A DNA stretch of 48,773 nt. It comes from CALFVT01 sp964513675. GTDB taxonomy: Bacteria; Pseudomonadota; Alphaproteobacteria; Caulobacterales; Maricaulaceae. Under the pieces are notes generated by a model. The model worked only from the letters and a program-made list of their open reading frames with translations. It was not told the DNA's origin and did no database searches. This document shows, in pieces, positions 41,445 through 48,773 of the stretch. Position numbers and translations under genes: made by a program. The stretch lies in NCBI GenBank assembly GCA_964513675.1, contig CAZEOD010000019.1, positions 1 to 48,773 of the forward strand, written 5' to 3'. Within the stretch, counting starts at the first letter, position 1. Every line of letters starts with the position of its first letter.

Positions 41445-43148
41445 ATGTCCGATACAAAATTTCAGCGCGAATCAATGGAATATGATGTCGTTATCGTGGG
41501 GGCCGGCCCAGCGGGCTTATCCGCCGCTATTCGGCTTAAACAACTTGGCGGTGACGACCTCAGTGTTGTCGTGCTTGAAAAGGGCTCTGAAGTCGGTGCG
41601 CATATTTTATCCGGCGCGGTTTTGGACCCGATTGGTTTGGATAAACTGATACCCGATTGGAAAGATAAAGGCGCGCCGCTCAATACAGAGGTCAAAACTG
41701 ATAAATTCGTCTTATTAGGCCCTAATGGTAGCTTGCGCGTGCCAAATTTCCTCATGCCGCCTCTTATGAATAATCACGGTAATTACATCGTTTCGATGGG
41801 AAATATTTGCCGTTGGCTTGCGGAACAAGCCGAGAGCCTCGGCGTTGAAATATTCCCGGGCATGGCCTGCTCTGATTTAGTCTACGCCGATGACGGCGCG
41901 CTAAAGGGCGTTGTTGCGGGCGAATTTGGCATTAGTCACGATGGCAGCAAAGGCGAGGGCTATGAGCCGGGTATGGAATTGCACGGCAAATATGTCTTCT
42001 TATCCGAAGGCGCGCGCGGTTCATTATCTAAGCAAGTGATTGCGAAATATGACCTTGCGGCTGAATCTGATGTGCCAAAATTTGGCCTCGGTATGAAAGA
42101 AATTTGGGAGATAAAGCCCGAAAATCACACGCTCGGCGAAGTTATGCACACGGCTGGCTGGCCTTTGGGCTGGAAAAATGGCGGTGGGTCTTTTCTTTAT
42201 CATCTTGAGAATAATCAGGTTTATGTTGGCTATATCGTCGATTTGAATTATAAAAACCCGCATCTCTTTCCTTACATGGAGTTCCAGCGCTGGAAACATC
42301 ATCCCGATATTGCCGCTGTGCTTGAAGGCGGCAAGCGTGTGGCTTATGGGGCGCGGGTCGTTACTAAGGGCGGTTATCAATCTGTTCCTAAAGTGGCCTT
42401 CCCGGGCGGGGCATTACTCGGCTGTACGGCAGGGCTTGTTAACTTGCCGCGCATCAAAGGCAATCATAATGCCATGCTCTCTGGTATTGCGGCGGCAGAG
42501 GCTGCGCATGCTGCATTGGCGGCGGGCCGCTCGGCGGATGTGCTTGCGGGCTATCAAGATGAGCTGATGAGCGGCCTTGTTGGACAAGATTTAAAACCTG
42601 TGCGCAATGTTGCGCCGCTAAATGCCCGTTTCGGCCCGCTTTTAGGCGGTATGATGATGGGCGGTATAGATATGTGGGCGGCGACACTCCTTAAGTTTAA
42701 TGTTATTGGGGGGCTGCTTAACATTTTCAAAGGGAAGCGCTCGACCACTTTGGCGCATGGCAAAGATGATGCGCAATCAACTGAGCCTGCCGATAAACAT
42801 AAGATGATTGAATATCCAAAACCGGACGGCGTGCTGTCTTTTGACCGCTTAACAAATGTTAGTTTTTCTGCGACTAATCACAGTGAAGATCAGCCCTCAC
42901 ATTTACAGTTAATTGACGCCGGAGTTCCGGTTGGGACGAACTTGCCGAAATATGATGAACCCGCGCAGCGCTATTGCCCGGCCGGTGTTTATGAAATCCT
43001 TCGGGATGATGACGGCTCCAATCCACGGTTTCAGATTAATGCGCAAAATTGCGTTCATTGTAAAACCTGCGATATTAAAGACCCGAGTAAGAATATTATT
43101 TGGTGCGTTCCGGAAGGGGCGGGCGGGCCAAACTACCCGAATATGTAA
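41445..43148 (+). CDS. Electron transfer flavoprotein-ubiquinone oxidoreductase
   Basis: ETF-QO takes electrons from electron transfer flavoprotein (fatty acid and amino acid oxidation) to ubiquinone at the inner membrane. The FAD-binding VVIVGAGPAGLSAAIRL is near the N-terminus (about residues 14-30), and the C-terminal 4Fe-4S ligands are C511, C536, C539 and C542 (CPAGVYEI; CVHCKTCDIKDP). At 567 residues it is full length. It is first in a plus-strand series with the TPR lipoprotein and ispE, an order I recall from other alphaproteobacteria. Confidence 0.95.
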   Translation: MSDTKFQRESMEYDVVIVGAGPAGLSAAIRLKQLGGDDLSVVVLEKGSEVGAHILSGAVLDPIGLDKLIPDWKDKGAPLNTEVKTDKFVLLGPNGSLRVPNFLMPPLMNNHGNYIVSMGNICRWLAEQAESLGVEIFPGMACSDLVYADDGALKGVVAGEFGISHDGSKGEGYEPGMELHGKYVFLSEGARGSLSKQVIAKYDLAAESDVPKFGLGMKEIWEIKPENHTLGEVMHTAGWPLGWKNGGGSFLYHLENNQVYVGYIVDLNYKNPHLFPYMEFQRWKHHPDIAAVLEGGKRVAYGARVVTKGGYQSVPKVAFPGGALLGCTAGLVNLPRIKGNHNAMLSGIAAAEAAHAALAAGRSADVLAGYQDELMSGLVGQDLKPVRNVAPLNARFGPLLGGMMMGGIDMWAATLLKFNVIGGLLNIFKGKRSTTLAHGKDDAQSTEPADKHKMIEYPKPDGVLSFDRLTNVSFSATNHSEDQPSHLQLIDAGVPVGTNLPKYDEPAQRYCPAGVYEILRDDDGSNPRFQINAQNCVHCKTCDIKDPSKNIIWCVPEGAGGPNYPNM

Positions 43149-43208
43149 ATTATATATGTGTCATGCGGGCAGAATTTCTCGTGTATAGACCTCTTTGAAA
43201 GCTATATT

Positions 43209-44909
43209 ATGCCTCGTTTAAAACGATTATCGGCGCCCTTTTTGGCTCTTTGCCTCGCAGCTTGCACGACGGCCTCTATATCTGAGCCGGATTACACAAC
43301 ACCACAAGGGCAGCTTTTCGGCGAGTATTTGGCCGGCACTTACGCGAATGAAATTGACAATGCCGCCGCGCGCACAAATTATTATGCAAAAGCCTTTAAC
43401 CGCTTACCCGGTGATAGCGCCCTGGGCCGCCGCGCGATTATAGCCACGCTTCAAAGCGGTGATTATGCGAAGGCACAATCGCAGGCCTTAGATCTTGCTC
43501 GCGTTGATCCGGACGAATCCCTTGCCCGCGTTGTGTTAGGCGTAAAGGAATTGAGTAAAAGCAATTTTAGCGCAACCGAAAAATATTTAGCTCAGCAAAC
43601 TAATGACCCATCAATGCGGATGGTTATGGAGCTTCTCCAAGGCTGGTCCTATGCCGCACAAAAAGATTATGAGAAAGCTGACGCTTTATTTGCGGGTCTT
43701 GAAAGCTGGGCTTATTTTCAGTTTTTAGGAAAATTGCAACAAGGTAAATTAGCGGCTCTGCAAGGCGATACAGAGGCAGCGCTTGGCTTTTTCGCAGAGG
43801 TCCGCGCTGTTGGATTGGCCCCCGTAGAGACAGCAATGTCCCAAGCCCGCGCCCTTAACGCGGCAGGACGTAAAGATGAAGCGCTTAAAGAGCTCAAAGC
43901 GCTATCTGACTTAAATGGTGGTTTCGAAACAGGGCCGATTGCTTTGGCGATTTTAGACCTAGAAGCGGGGCGGGATATTGGCCCGCTATTAACGCCCAAA
44001 CAAGAATCGGCGCGGGCGTTAATAGAGCCATCCTTTGGCTTTTTCCAGCGCCAAGGCGCGGAAGATGTGGCTGAAATTTACCTCCGGCTTGCCGCCTTAA
44101 TTGACCCTAAAAGCGATAAAGGGCAGTTTTGGCTTGCGCGCCTTATGGATCAAATTGGCCGCAGTGATGATGCCAAAGCCTTGTATAGCGGAATTGATGC
44201 AGGCACGCCATATGATGTGCAGGCCGAATTATCACTTGCGACAGTATATCTTCGCGAAGATGATGATGAAAAAGCACTGGCTCTCTTAGAAAAAAGCTAT
44301 GCGCGAAATCCGCTAAATGCAACGCGACAGACATTAGGCCGCGTTCGGGTTTTCCGCGAAAACTATGCTGCGGCCCTGCCGATTTACGATGCGCTGGTCA
44401 AGAGCCTGTCTGATGAGGCGCTAAAGGCTGATGTGGAACCGCTTTATTTTCGCGGTATTTGTTATGAGCGCCTCAAACAATGGGATAAGGCGGTTGCCGA
44501 TTTCCGCCGCGTATTAGAAATTGATCCTGAAAACCCTGATGCTCTAAATTATTTGGGTTATACATGGGTTGACCGCGGTGAAAACCTGACGGAGGCCTTT
44601 GAGATGATCCGTAAGGCGGTTCGGCTTGAACCTGAAAGCGGTGCCATTACGGACTCGCTAGGGTGGGCGCATTATAAACTGGGTCAATATGATGAGGCAA
44701 AAATTCATCTTGAAAAAGCCGTTGTTTTAACGCCGGCGAGTGCCACTATTGTTGACCATTTGGGTGATGTTTACTGGAAGCTTGGACGCTTCCGCGAGGC
44801 GGGCTATCAGTGGGAACGCGCGCTTGATTTCGACCCAACAGATGAGGAAGAAATCGCGATACGCCGTAAGCTTGAAGGCGGCCTAGAGGCCGTAAATCTT
44901 GCGCCTTAA
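43209..44909 (+). CDS. TPR lipoprotein
   Basis: The start is placed at ATG 43209 (MPRLKRLSAPFLALCLAAC), because this gives a clean lipoprotein signal with lipobox LAAC; the longer frame from 43158 adds an unlikely leader. The mature protein (566 residues in total) consists of tetratricopeptide repeats, clearest near the C-terminus: FRGICYERLKQWDKAVADFRRVLEIDPENP, LGWAHYKLGQYDEAKIHLEKAVVLTP and LGDVYWKLGRFREAGYQWERALDFDP. It is probably an envelope-anchored scaffold. It is a regular neighbour of ispE in alphaproteobacteria; its partners are unknown. Confidence 0.9.
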   Translation: MPRLKRLSAPFLALCLAACTTASISEPDYTTPQGQLFGEYLAGTYANEIDNAAARTNYYAKAFNRLPGDSALGRRAIIATLQSGDYAKAQSQALDLARVDPDESLARVVLGVKELSKSNFSATEKYLAQQTNDPSMRMVMELLQGWSYAAQKDYEKADALFAGLESWAYFQFLGKLQQGKLAALQGDTEAALGFFAEVRAVGLAPVETAMSQARALNAAGRKDEALKELKALSDLNGGFETGPIALAILDLEAGRDIGPLLTPKQESARALIEPSFGFFQRQGAEDVAEIYLRLAALIDPKSDKGQFWLARLMDQIGRSDDAKALYSGIDAGTPYDVQAELSLATVYLREDDDEKALALLEKSYARNPLNATRQTLGRVRVFRENYAAALPIYDALVKSLSDEALKADVEPLYFRGICYERLKQWDKAVADFRRVLEIDPENPDALNYLGYTWVDRGENLTEAFEMIRKAVRLEPESGAITDSLGWAHYKLGQYDEAKIHLEKAVVLTPASATIVDHLGDVYWKLGRFREAGYQWERALDFDPTDEEEIAIRRKLEGGLEAVNLAP

Positions 44910-44933
44910 GCGCGTAGGGTGTGAGTTGCGGCG

Positions 44934-45824
44934 GTGGTGGAGCGAGATCAACAGGCGACCCTTGGGGTTGCGCGGGCCAAGATTAATCTGACGCTTCATG
45001 TCGGGGCCGCAATTTCAGATGGGGCCTATAAAGGATATCACCCGGTTGATAGTCTTGTGGTCTTTGCAGATAATGGCGATCAGCAAAGTTAAGACGTAAA
45101 TTTCGGTGCTGCGGGGACGGTGAGTTTAAATATATCGGGGCCTTTTTCGAAAGGTCTGGAGCCTGATGAAAATAATCTTATTCTAAAGGCGGCCCATGGG
45201 TTTTTTAAAGCGCGTGACCTAGCCCCAAGGGGCCAGTTTAGCCTTGTTAAAAACCTCCCGCTTGCGTCGGGTATTGGCGGTGGTAGCGCGGACGCTGCCG
45301 CTGCTTTTGAGCTTTTGGTTTCAGAGTTTAATATAGAGATGCCTAGCATCTTATCTTTAGCGGCCAAAATCGGCGCGGATGTCCCCGTGTGCTGCGGGTC
45401 AAAGACTGCGCATATGCACGGCATAGGTGAGCGTGTTGACTGTAAAGATAATCTTGGCGCGGTTCCGGCTATATTGGTTAATCCCGGTTTCGCCGTGTCT
45501 ACGGCAGATATCTTTAAAGCCTTTGACAGCGTGCCGTCAGATGAGCAGCCAAAGCCGCAAAACTGGCACGGGGATTTATATGATATTGCAATGGCGGGCC
45601 AAAATGATCTTCAAGAGATAGCTATATCTCTACGGCCTGAAATTAGCAATGTTATAGCACAAATAGCCCTGCAAAATGGCTGCCGCCTCGCACGGATGTC
45701 GGGCTCCGGCGCGACATGTTTTGGTTTGTTTCATACACAGACACAATCCCGCGCAGCGGCGCAGGCGATAAGCGCTAAATATCCGCATTATTGGTGCCAA
45801 GACGTGATGCTCGGGGAGCTATGA
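44934..45824 (+). pseudogene. ispE: 4-diphosphocytidyl-2-C-methyl-D-erythritol kinase, interrupted by an in-frame TAA
   Basis: IspE phosphorylates CDP-methylerythritol in the MEP isoprenoid pathway. The frame from GTG 44934 (or 44937) reads ARAKINLTLHV, GYHPVDSLVVFADNGDQQS, then TAA at 45090-45092, then continues in the same frame with LNISGPFSKGLEPDENNLIL and the GHMP ATP motif LPLASGIGGGSADAAAAF through to TGA at 45822. Both halves align as one kinase of 297 codons with no insertion or frameshift, so a single base change made the stop. Because IspE is normally essential, a base-call error is the first explanation; a real null or read-through is possible. It overlaps the next gene by four bases (ATGA). 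Confidence 0.9.
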
Positions 45825-46852
45825 TGACACTCTCATTATGGGCCGTAATGGGGACGGCTTTCATCGTCTCCCTCTTGGCAAGTCGTCTGATGGTTAAGGC
45901 GGGGCTTTCAGATGTTCCCGTTCACCGTTCCAGTCATGATTTGCCGATACCGACAGCGGGCGGTATTGGCGTGTTATGCGGGATATCTGCGGGGTTTTTG
46001 GCGCTAACATTACCGATAGGCGGAGCGGTAATATCTTCTGATCTTGCCGCTATTTTATCTTTGTCTTTTGCTATGGCGCTCATGGGGTTTTATGATGATC
46101 TCTATGCGCCGCCAACAGCGATTAAATTTGGTGTTTTTATCGCATTGGCAGGGCTTCTTATTTATGTAACCGGCGCGATTGTAATATTGCCCGTTGGTGA
46201 GGCGCAGCTTAGCTTACCGCTTTGGCTCGGCGTTACCGGAACGTTGCTTTGGGTTTTTGCCGTAGTGAATAGCGTAAATTTTATGGACGGTGCTAATGGC
46301 TTTATGCCGGGCTGTTTAGGGGTTGCGTTTTCGGCTTTGGCTTTTTTAGCCCTCAAAGAACCTGCGCCGCAGAGTTTTTGGATGTCGGTTATTTGCGCAG
46401 CGGCATGGGCCGGATTTTTGCCGTGGAACGCCCGCCGAAAAGCGCTTATATTTTCAGGCGACATTGGTTCTTTGCTGGGCGGATTTATATTTGCCTCGGC
46501 GGCGCTTTTATTTATTCGCGAGACCAACATAAGCAGCGCCGTTTATCTCGGGCCTTTATTACTCCTCCCATTTCTGACGGATGTTCTTTTAACAATGTTG
46601 TGGCGGCTTAAGCGCCGTCAGAATTTGCTACACCCGCACCGAGACCATCTTTATCAACGGGCAATAAAATGCGGTGTAAGTCATCGCCGTATATCTGTGA
46701 TTTATTACGCCGCTTTCGCCCTGTGCGGCGGGATTGCCTATGTGATATTAGGGCAAAGCAATGTGCTTGTTTTTTGGGTGTTTATTGCCGCGATTGCTTT
46801 ATCTATTTTGATATATATTGCCGGGCATTTAATCTGGCGCGTGGCCAATTAA
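45821..46852 (+). CDS. MraY/WecA family glycosyl-phosphate transferase
   Basis: The protein (343 residues from ATG 45821, in ATGA overlap with ispE) has many hydrophobic segments and the motifs of polyprenyl-phosphate sugar-1-phosphate transferases: FYDDLYAP (Asp pair), SVNFMDGANGF and the HPHRDHLYQR loop. WecA-like enzymes start O-antigen or other glycans by moving GlcNAc-1-P or a related sugar to undecaprenyl phosphate. MraY is less likely because no cell-wall cluster is nearby. The longer open frame from 45791 only reads the end of ispE. It ends tail to tail with ispB, sharing TTAA (46849-46852). Confidence 0.9.
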   Translation: MMTLSLWAVMGTAFIVSLLASRLMVKAGLSDVPVHRSSHDLPIPTAGGIGVLCGISAGFLALTLPIGGAVISSDLAAILSLSFAMALMGFYDDLYAPPTAIKFGVFIALAGLLIYVTGAIVILPVGEAQLSLPLWLGVTGTLLWVFAVVNSVNFMDGANGFMPGCLGVAFSALAFLALKEPAPQSFWMSVICAAAWAGFLPWNARRKALIFSGDIGSLLGGFIFASAALLFIRETNISSAVYLGPLLLLPFLTDVLLTMLWRLKRRQNLLHPHRDHLYQRAIKCGVSHRRISVIYYAAFALCGGIAYVILGQSNVLVFWVFIAAIALSILIYIAGHLIWRVAN

Positions 46853-47868
46853 TTAACGCGCTCGACAACAAAGCTCACGAGGTCTTTTAAAGTGTCGCGC
46901 ATGGGGGAGGCCGGAAAAATATCCAGCCCAGCTTGTGCGTCATTGGCATGGAGTTTGGCCAAGTTAAGCGTTGAGGTCAAAGCGCCCGTTTGCCTTAGCA
47001 ATGAAACGGCGCGCTCAAGATCTGTGCTGCTTTGTTCATGCTGCACAATCACCCTCTCCCAAAAGGCTTTATCGTCCCCGCGCGCAACATGATAAGCACG
47101 AATAACAGGAAGGGTCACTTTGCCTTCACGAAAATCATCGCCGATAGATTTTCCAAGTGCGCTTTCCATGCCGCCGTAATCCAGTGCATCGTCAACAAGC
47201 TGGAAAGCCAGACCAAGTTTCATACCGTAATCACGCAGCGCATCGCGTTCGGCTTTTGGCCGGCCCGCTATGACCGGCGCAACTTCGGTAGCCGCCGCAA
47301 ATAGCGCGGCTGTCTTGGCTTTAATAACGCTCATATATGCGGCTTCAGTCATGGCAATATCGCGCAGAGCTGCGAGCTGTTTAACTTCGCCTTCGGCAAT
47401 CACGGAAGACGCCGTGGAGAGAATCGAGAGAGCTTCCATGGAGCCGGCTTCGACCATTAAGTTAAAAGCCCGCGCAAAGAGAAAATCGCCAACCAAAATA
47501 GAGGCCGAATTTCCCCAAATCAAATTGGCTGGTTTTTGGCCGCGCCGCAGCGCGCTTTCATCAACAACATCATCATGCAGCAAGGTTGCGCTGTGAATAA
47601 ATTCCACAGCCGCCGCTAATTTATGATGAGCGTCTTCGCCGTCATATCCGCAGAGCTGAGCGCTGGCGACGGTTAAAAGAGGGCGGAGGCGCTTCCCGCC
47701 CGCGCCTACCAGATGATGGGCCAAATTGGGAATCAATCCAACGGGGCTTTGCATCCTGTCGAGTATCAGCGCATCAACCGCTGCCATATCATCCTTGGCG
47801 AGGGCGAATAAGCGCTGCGCGGGGGAGTGCGCCGTGTCTGGCGCTGTTTTTTTTGCAGGGGTGGCCAC
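46849..47868 (-). CDS. ispB: Trans-polyprenyl diphosphate synthase (octa-/decaprenyl type)
   Basis: This synthase elongates farnesyl diphosphate with isopentenyl diphosphate to the long chain used by UbiA. The first Asp-rich motif LLHDDVVDESALRRG (D99, D100, D103) and the second, LVDDALDYGG, are intact, as is GGKRLRP (58-64). At 339 residues it is a normal length. The chain length cannot be read from sequence by eye; decaprenyl is usual in alphaproteobacteria, octaprenyl in E. coli. It is divergent from the DUF2007 gene. Confidence 0.94.
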   Translation of the reverse strand: MATPAKKTAPDTAHSPAQRLFALAKDDMAAVDALILDRMQSPVGLIPNLAHHLVGAGGKRLRPLLTVASAQLCGYDGEDAHHKLAAAVEFIHSATLLHDDVVDESALRRGQKPANLIWGNSASILVGDFLFARAFNLMVEAGSMEALSILSTASSVIAEGEVKQLAALRDIAMTEAAYMSVIKAKTAALFAAATEVAPVIAGRPKAERDALRDYGMKLGLAFQLVDDALDYGGMESALGKSIGDDFREGKVTLPVIRAYHVARGDDKAFWERVIVQHEQSSTDLERAVSLLRQTGALTSTLNLAKLHANDAQAGLDIFPASPMRDTLKDLVSFVVERVN

Positions 47869-48181
47869 TACATATGTTCCTTTTTGCCCAGCGCTAAGCT
47901 ACGCGCGTGGGCGCGGCGCGGCAAGCGCTTTTACCAATTATTCGCAGAGCGATATTGCCGCAGTTTATTAAGGCGGCCTCGCGGGGATCATCATTGCCCT
48001 TATTTAACGCTTTGAGTGGTATATAATCGTCAGCATAACAAGATTAAGCCCGTAAGATAATCACCTTTGGTCACGAAATGGCCATTAGACCCCATCGCTA
48101 ATTATAGAGTATATGTAAAAGACGGTTTTGATGCCGCGCGTCAGCCGTGACGGGCTGATGAAATTTCTGTAAAGGCTTAGC
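47869..48181. promoter_or_regulatory. Divergent non-coding region between ispB and the DUF2007 gene
   Basis: No gene is seen in these 313 bases. A TATAAT lies at 48022-48027 on the plus strand without a good -35 element. A hairpin TCAGCC/GGCTGA (48141-48158) with a 6-base loop sits in the leader, 24 bases before the DUF2007 ATG, with no T tract, so it is more likely a leader structure than a terminator. Confidence 0.4.
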
Positions 48182-48409
48182 ATGAAATGTATTATCCGAA
48201 CCAATAATCCCGTGACGCTTAATTTCGCGGAAGTTGTTCTAAAAGATAGCGAGATTGAGTGTTTTATCATGGATCAACATATGAGCCTTATGGAAGGCTC
48301 TGTCGGGGCGATACCACGGCGACTTATGGTGATTGATGATGATGAATTTGCCGCGCGGCGGGCGTTAACCCTTGCGGGATTAGAAGATGAACTTGTCAGC
48401 CCCGCATAA
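48182..48409 (+). CDS. DUF2007 small protein
   Basis: The 75-residue protein matches DUF2007 (annotated as putative signal-transducing protein): a short ferredoxin-like fold with FAEVVLKDSEIECFIMDQHMS, GSVGAIPRRLMVIDDDEFAARRAL. AAAGG precedes the ATG. Its place between ispB and glyQ is conserved in alphaproteobacteria. No biochemical role is known. Confidence 0.88.
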   Translation: MKCIIRTNNPVTLNFAEVVLKDSEIECFIMDQHMSLMEGSVGAIPRRLMVIDDDEFAARRALTLAGLEDELVSPA

Positions 48410-48469
48410 AGTCTTGAAATTTATCTCTGTGAGCGTATTGATAGCGAAATTTTTCTGAGATCAAATATC

Positions 48470-48773
48470 ATGTCCCAATCCGATAAACCGCTTTCATTTC
48501 AAGGTCTCATTTTGACTTTGCAAAATTACTGGGCCGCGCAGGGCTGTGTTATCCTCCAGCCCTTTGACACAGAGGTTGGGGCCGGAACCTTACATCCCGC
48601 GACGGTTCTGCGCTCACTTGGGCCTAAGCCGTGGAATGTTGCCTATGTGCAGCCGTCGCGCCGTCCAGCCGATGGGCGCTACGGAGAGAATCCAAACCGC
48701 CTCCAGCATTATTACCAATTCCAAGTCATCATGAAGCCGAACCCGAAAAACCTGCAAGAGCTTTATCTAGGCT
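48470..48773 (+). CDS. glyQ: Glycyl-tRNA synthetase alpha subunit, partial at window edge
   Basis: I read this frame directly; it runs off the right edge after about 101 residues. The visible part begins MSQSDKPLSFQGLILTLQNYW and contains GCVILQPFDTEVGAGTLHPAT and VQPSRRPADGRYGENPNRLQHYYQFQV, which are highly conserved in the alpha subunit of the heterotetrameric bacterial glycyl-tRNA synthetase. The subunit usually has about 300 residues, so about two thirds is missing. glyS would be expected downstream. It starts 60 bases after DUF2007. Confidence 0.96.
   Translation, partial: MSQSDKPLSFQGLILTLQNYWAAQGCVILQPFDTEVGAGTLHPATVLRSLGPKPWNVAYVQPSRRPADGRYGENPNRLQHYYQFQVIMKPNPKNLQELYLG

Noticed and set aside
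1..48773. tRNA, rRNA, CRISPR arrays, insertion sequences or prophage genes
   Set aside because: I looked for T-loop-like strings, repeated spacers, transposase or integrase motifs and long inverted terminal repeats on both strands and found none that hold up by eye.

Overview
The window is a chromosomal segment of an alphaproteobacterium. It looks most like the Caulobacterales/Maricaulales-Hyphomonadaceae side of the class. The evidence is gene content: a CcrM-type GANTC methyltransferase next to rnhB, a zwf-pgl-edd-glk Entner-Doudoroff operon with a neighbouring LacI regulator, the alphaproteobacterial MoxR-DUF58-DUF4159 block beside DUF1285/CoA pyrophosphatase/CCA transferase, ETF-ubiquinone oxidoreductase, a TonB-dependent receptor, and the ispE...ispB-DUF2007-glyQ order. 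I cannot name a genus. A run of exactly 100 N (4264-4363) shows this is a draft assembly. No rRNA, tRNA, CRISPR array, transposase, integrase or phage gene was seen. This is mostly ordinary core chromosome.

Layout. 1-4734 (minus): 5' part of an MsbA-like ABC exporter, an IMPase-family phosphatase with a DUF4170-like tail, pmbA, a MAPEG protein, then a DsbA/FrnE-like oxidoreductase and a MarR regulator separated by the gap. 4735-5176 is non-coding, with a MarR-type dyad and a terminator-like hairpin. 5177-9351: msrB, ubiA, rsmE, yghU, tesB. 9496-9573 is a 25-codon membrane peptide with a strong ribosome binding site. 9833-15964: LacI regulator and the zwf-pgl-edd-glk operon, with a perfect LacI-type palindrome overlapping the zwf promoter. 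16055-21417: a SOUL haem-binding protein, a complete ABC exporter and a TonB-dependent receptor. 21482-24725: queC-queE and three unrecognised exported proteins.

24781-31542 (minus) is a MoxR ATPase, a DUF58 protein and two large membrane proteins, one with BatA-like and DUF4159 regions and one with a von Willebrand A-like motif. Divergent from it are DUF1285, a CoA pyrophosphatase, a polysaccharide deacetylase and the CCA-adding enzyme. 35259-37297 holds ccrM and rnhB. 37393-41326 holds a small exported protein, two glycosyltransferase-like enzymes, a cysteine-poor family-4 uracil-DNA glycosylase and a RimB-RimK fusion. 41445-48773 holds ETF-QO, a TPR lipoprotein, ispE with an in-frame TAA, a WecA/MraY-like transferase, ispB, DUF2007 and the start of glyQ.

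How the genes connect. Glk, Zwf, Pgl and Edd convert glucose to KDPG; the aldolase eda is not here. IspE and IspB make isoprenoid precursor and the polyprenyl chain that UbiA attaches to 4-hydroxybenzoate, giving the quinone that ETF-QO reduces. QueC and QueE are two steps of the 7-deazaguanine pathway. The most useful second looks are the interrupted ispE, the possible internal start for DUF4170, the RimB-RimK fusion, the glycosylase without Fe-S ligands, the 25-aa peptide and the MoxR locus. I did not find a clearly new multi-gene system; the MoxR locus is the closest to an uncharacterised machine.
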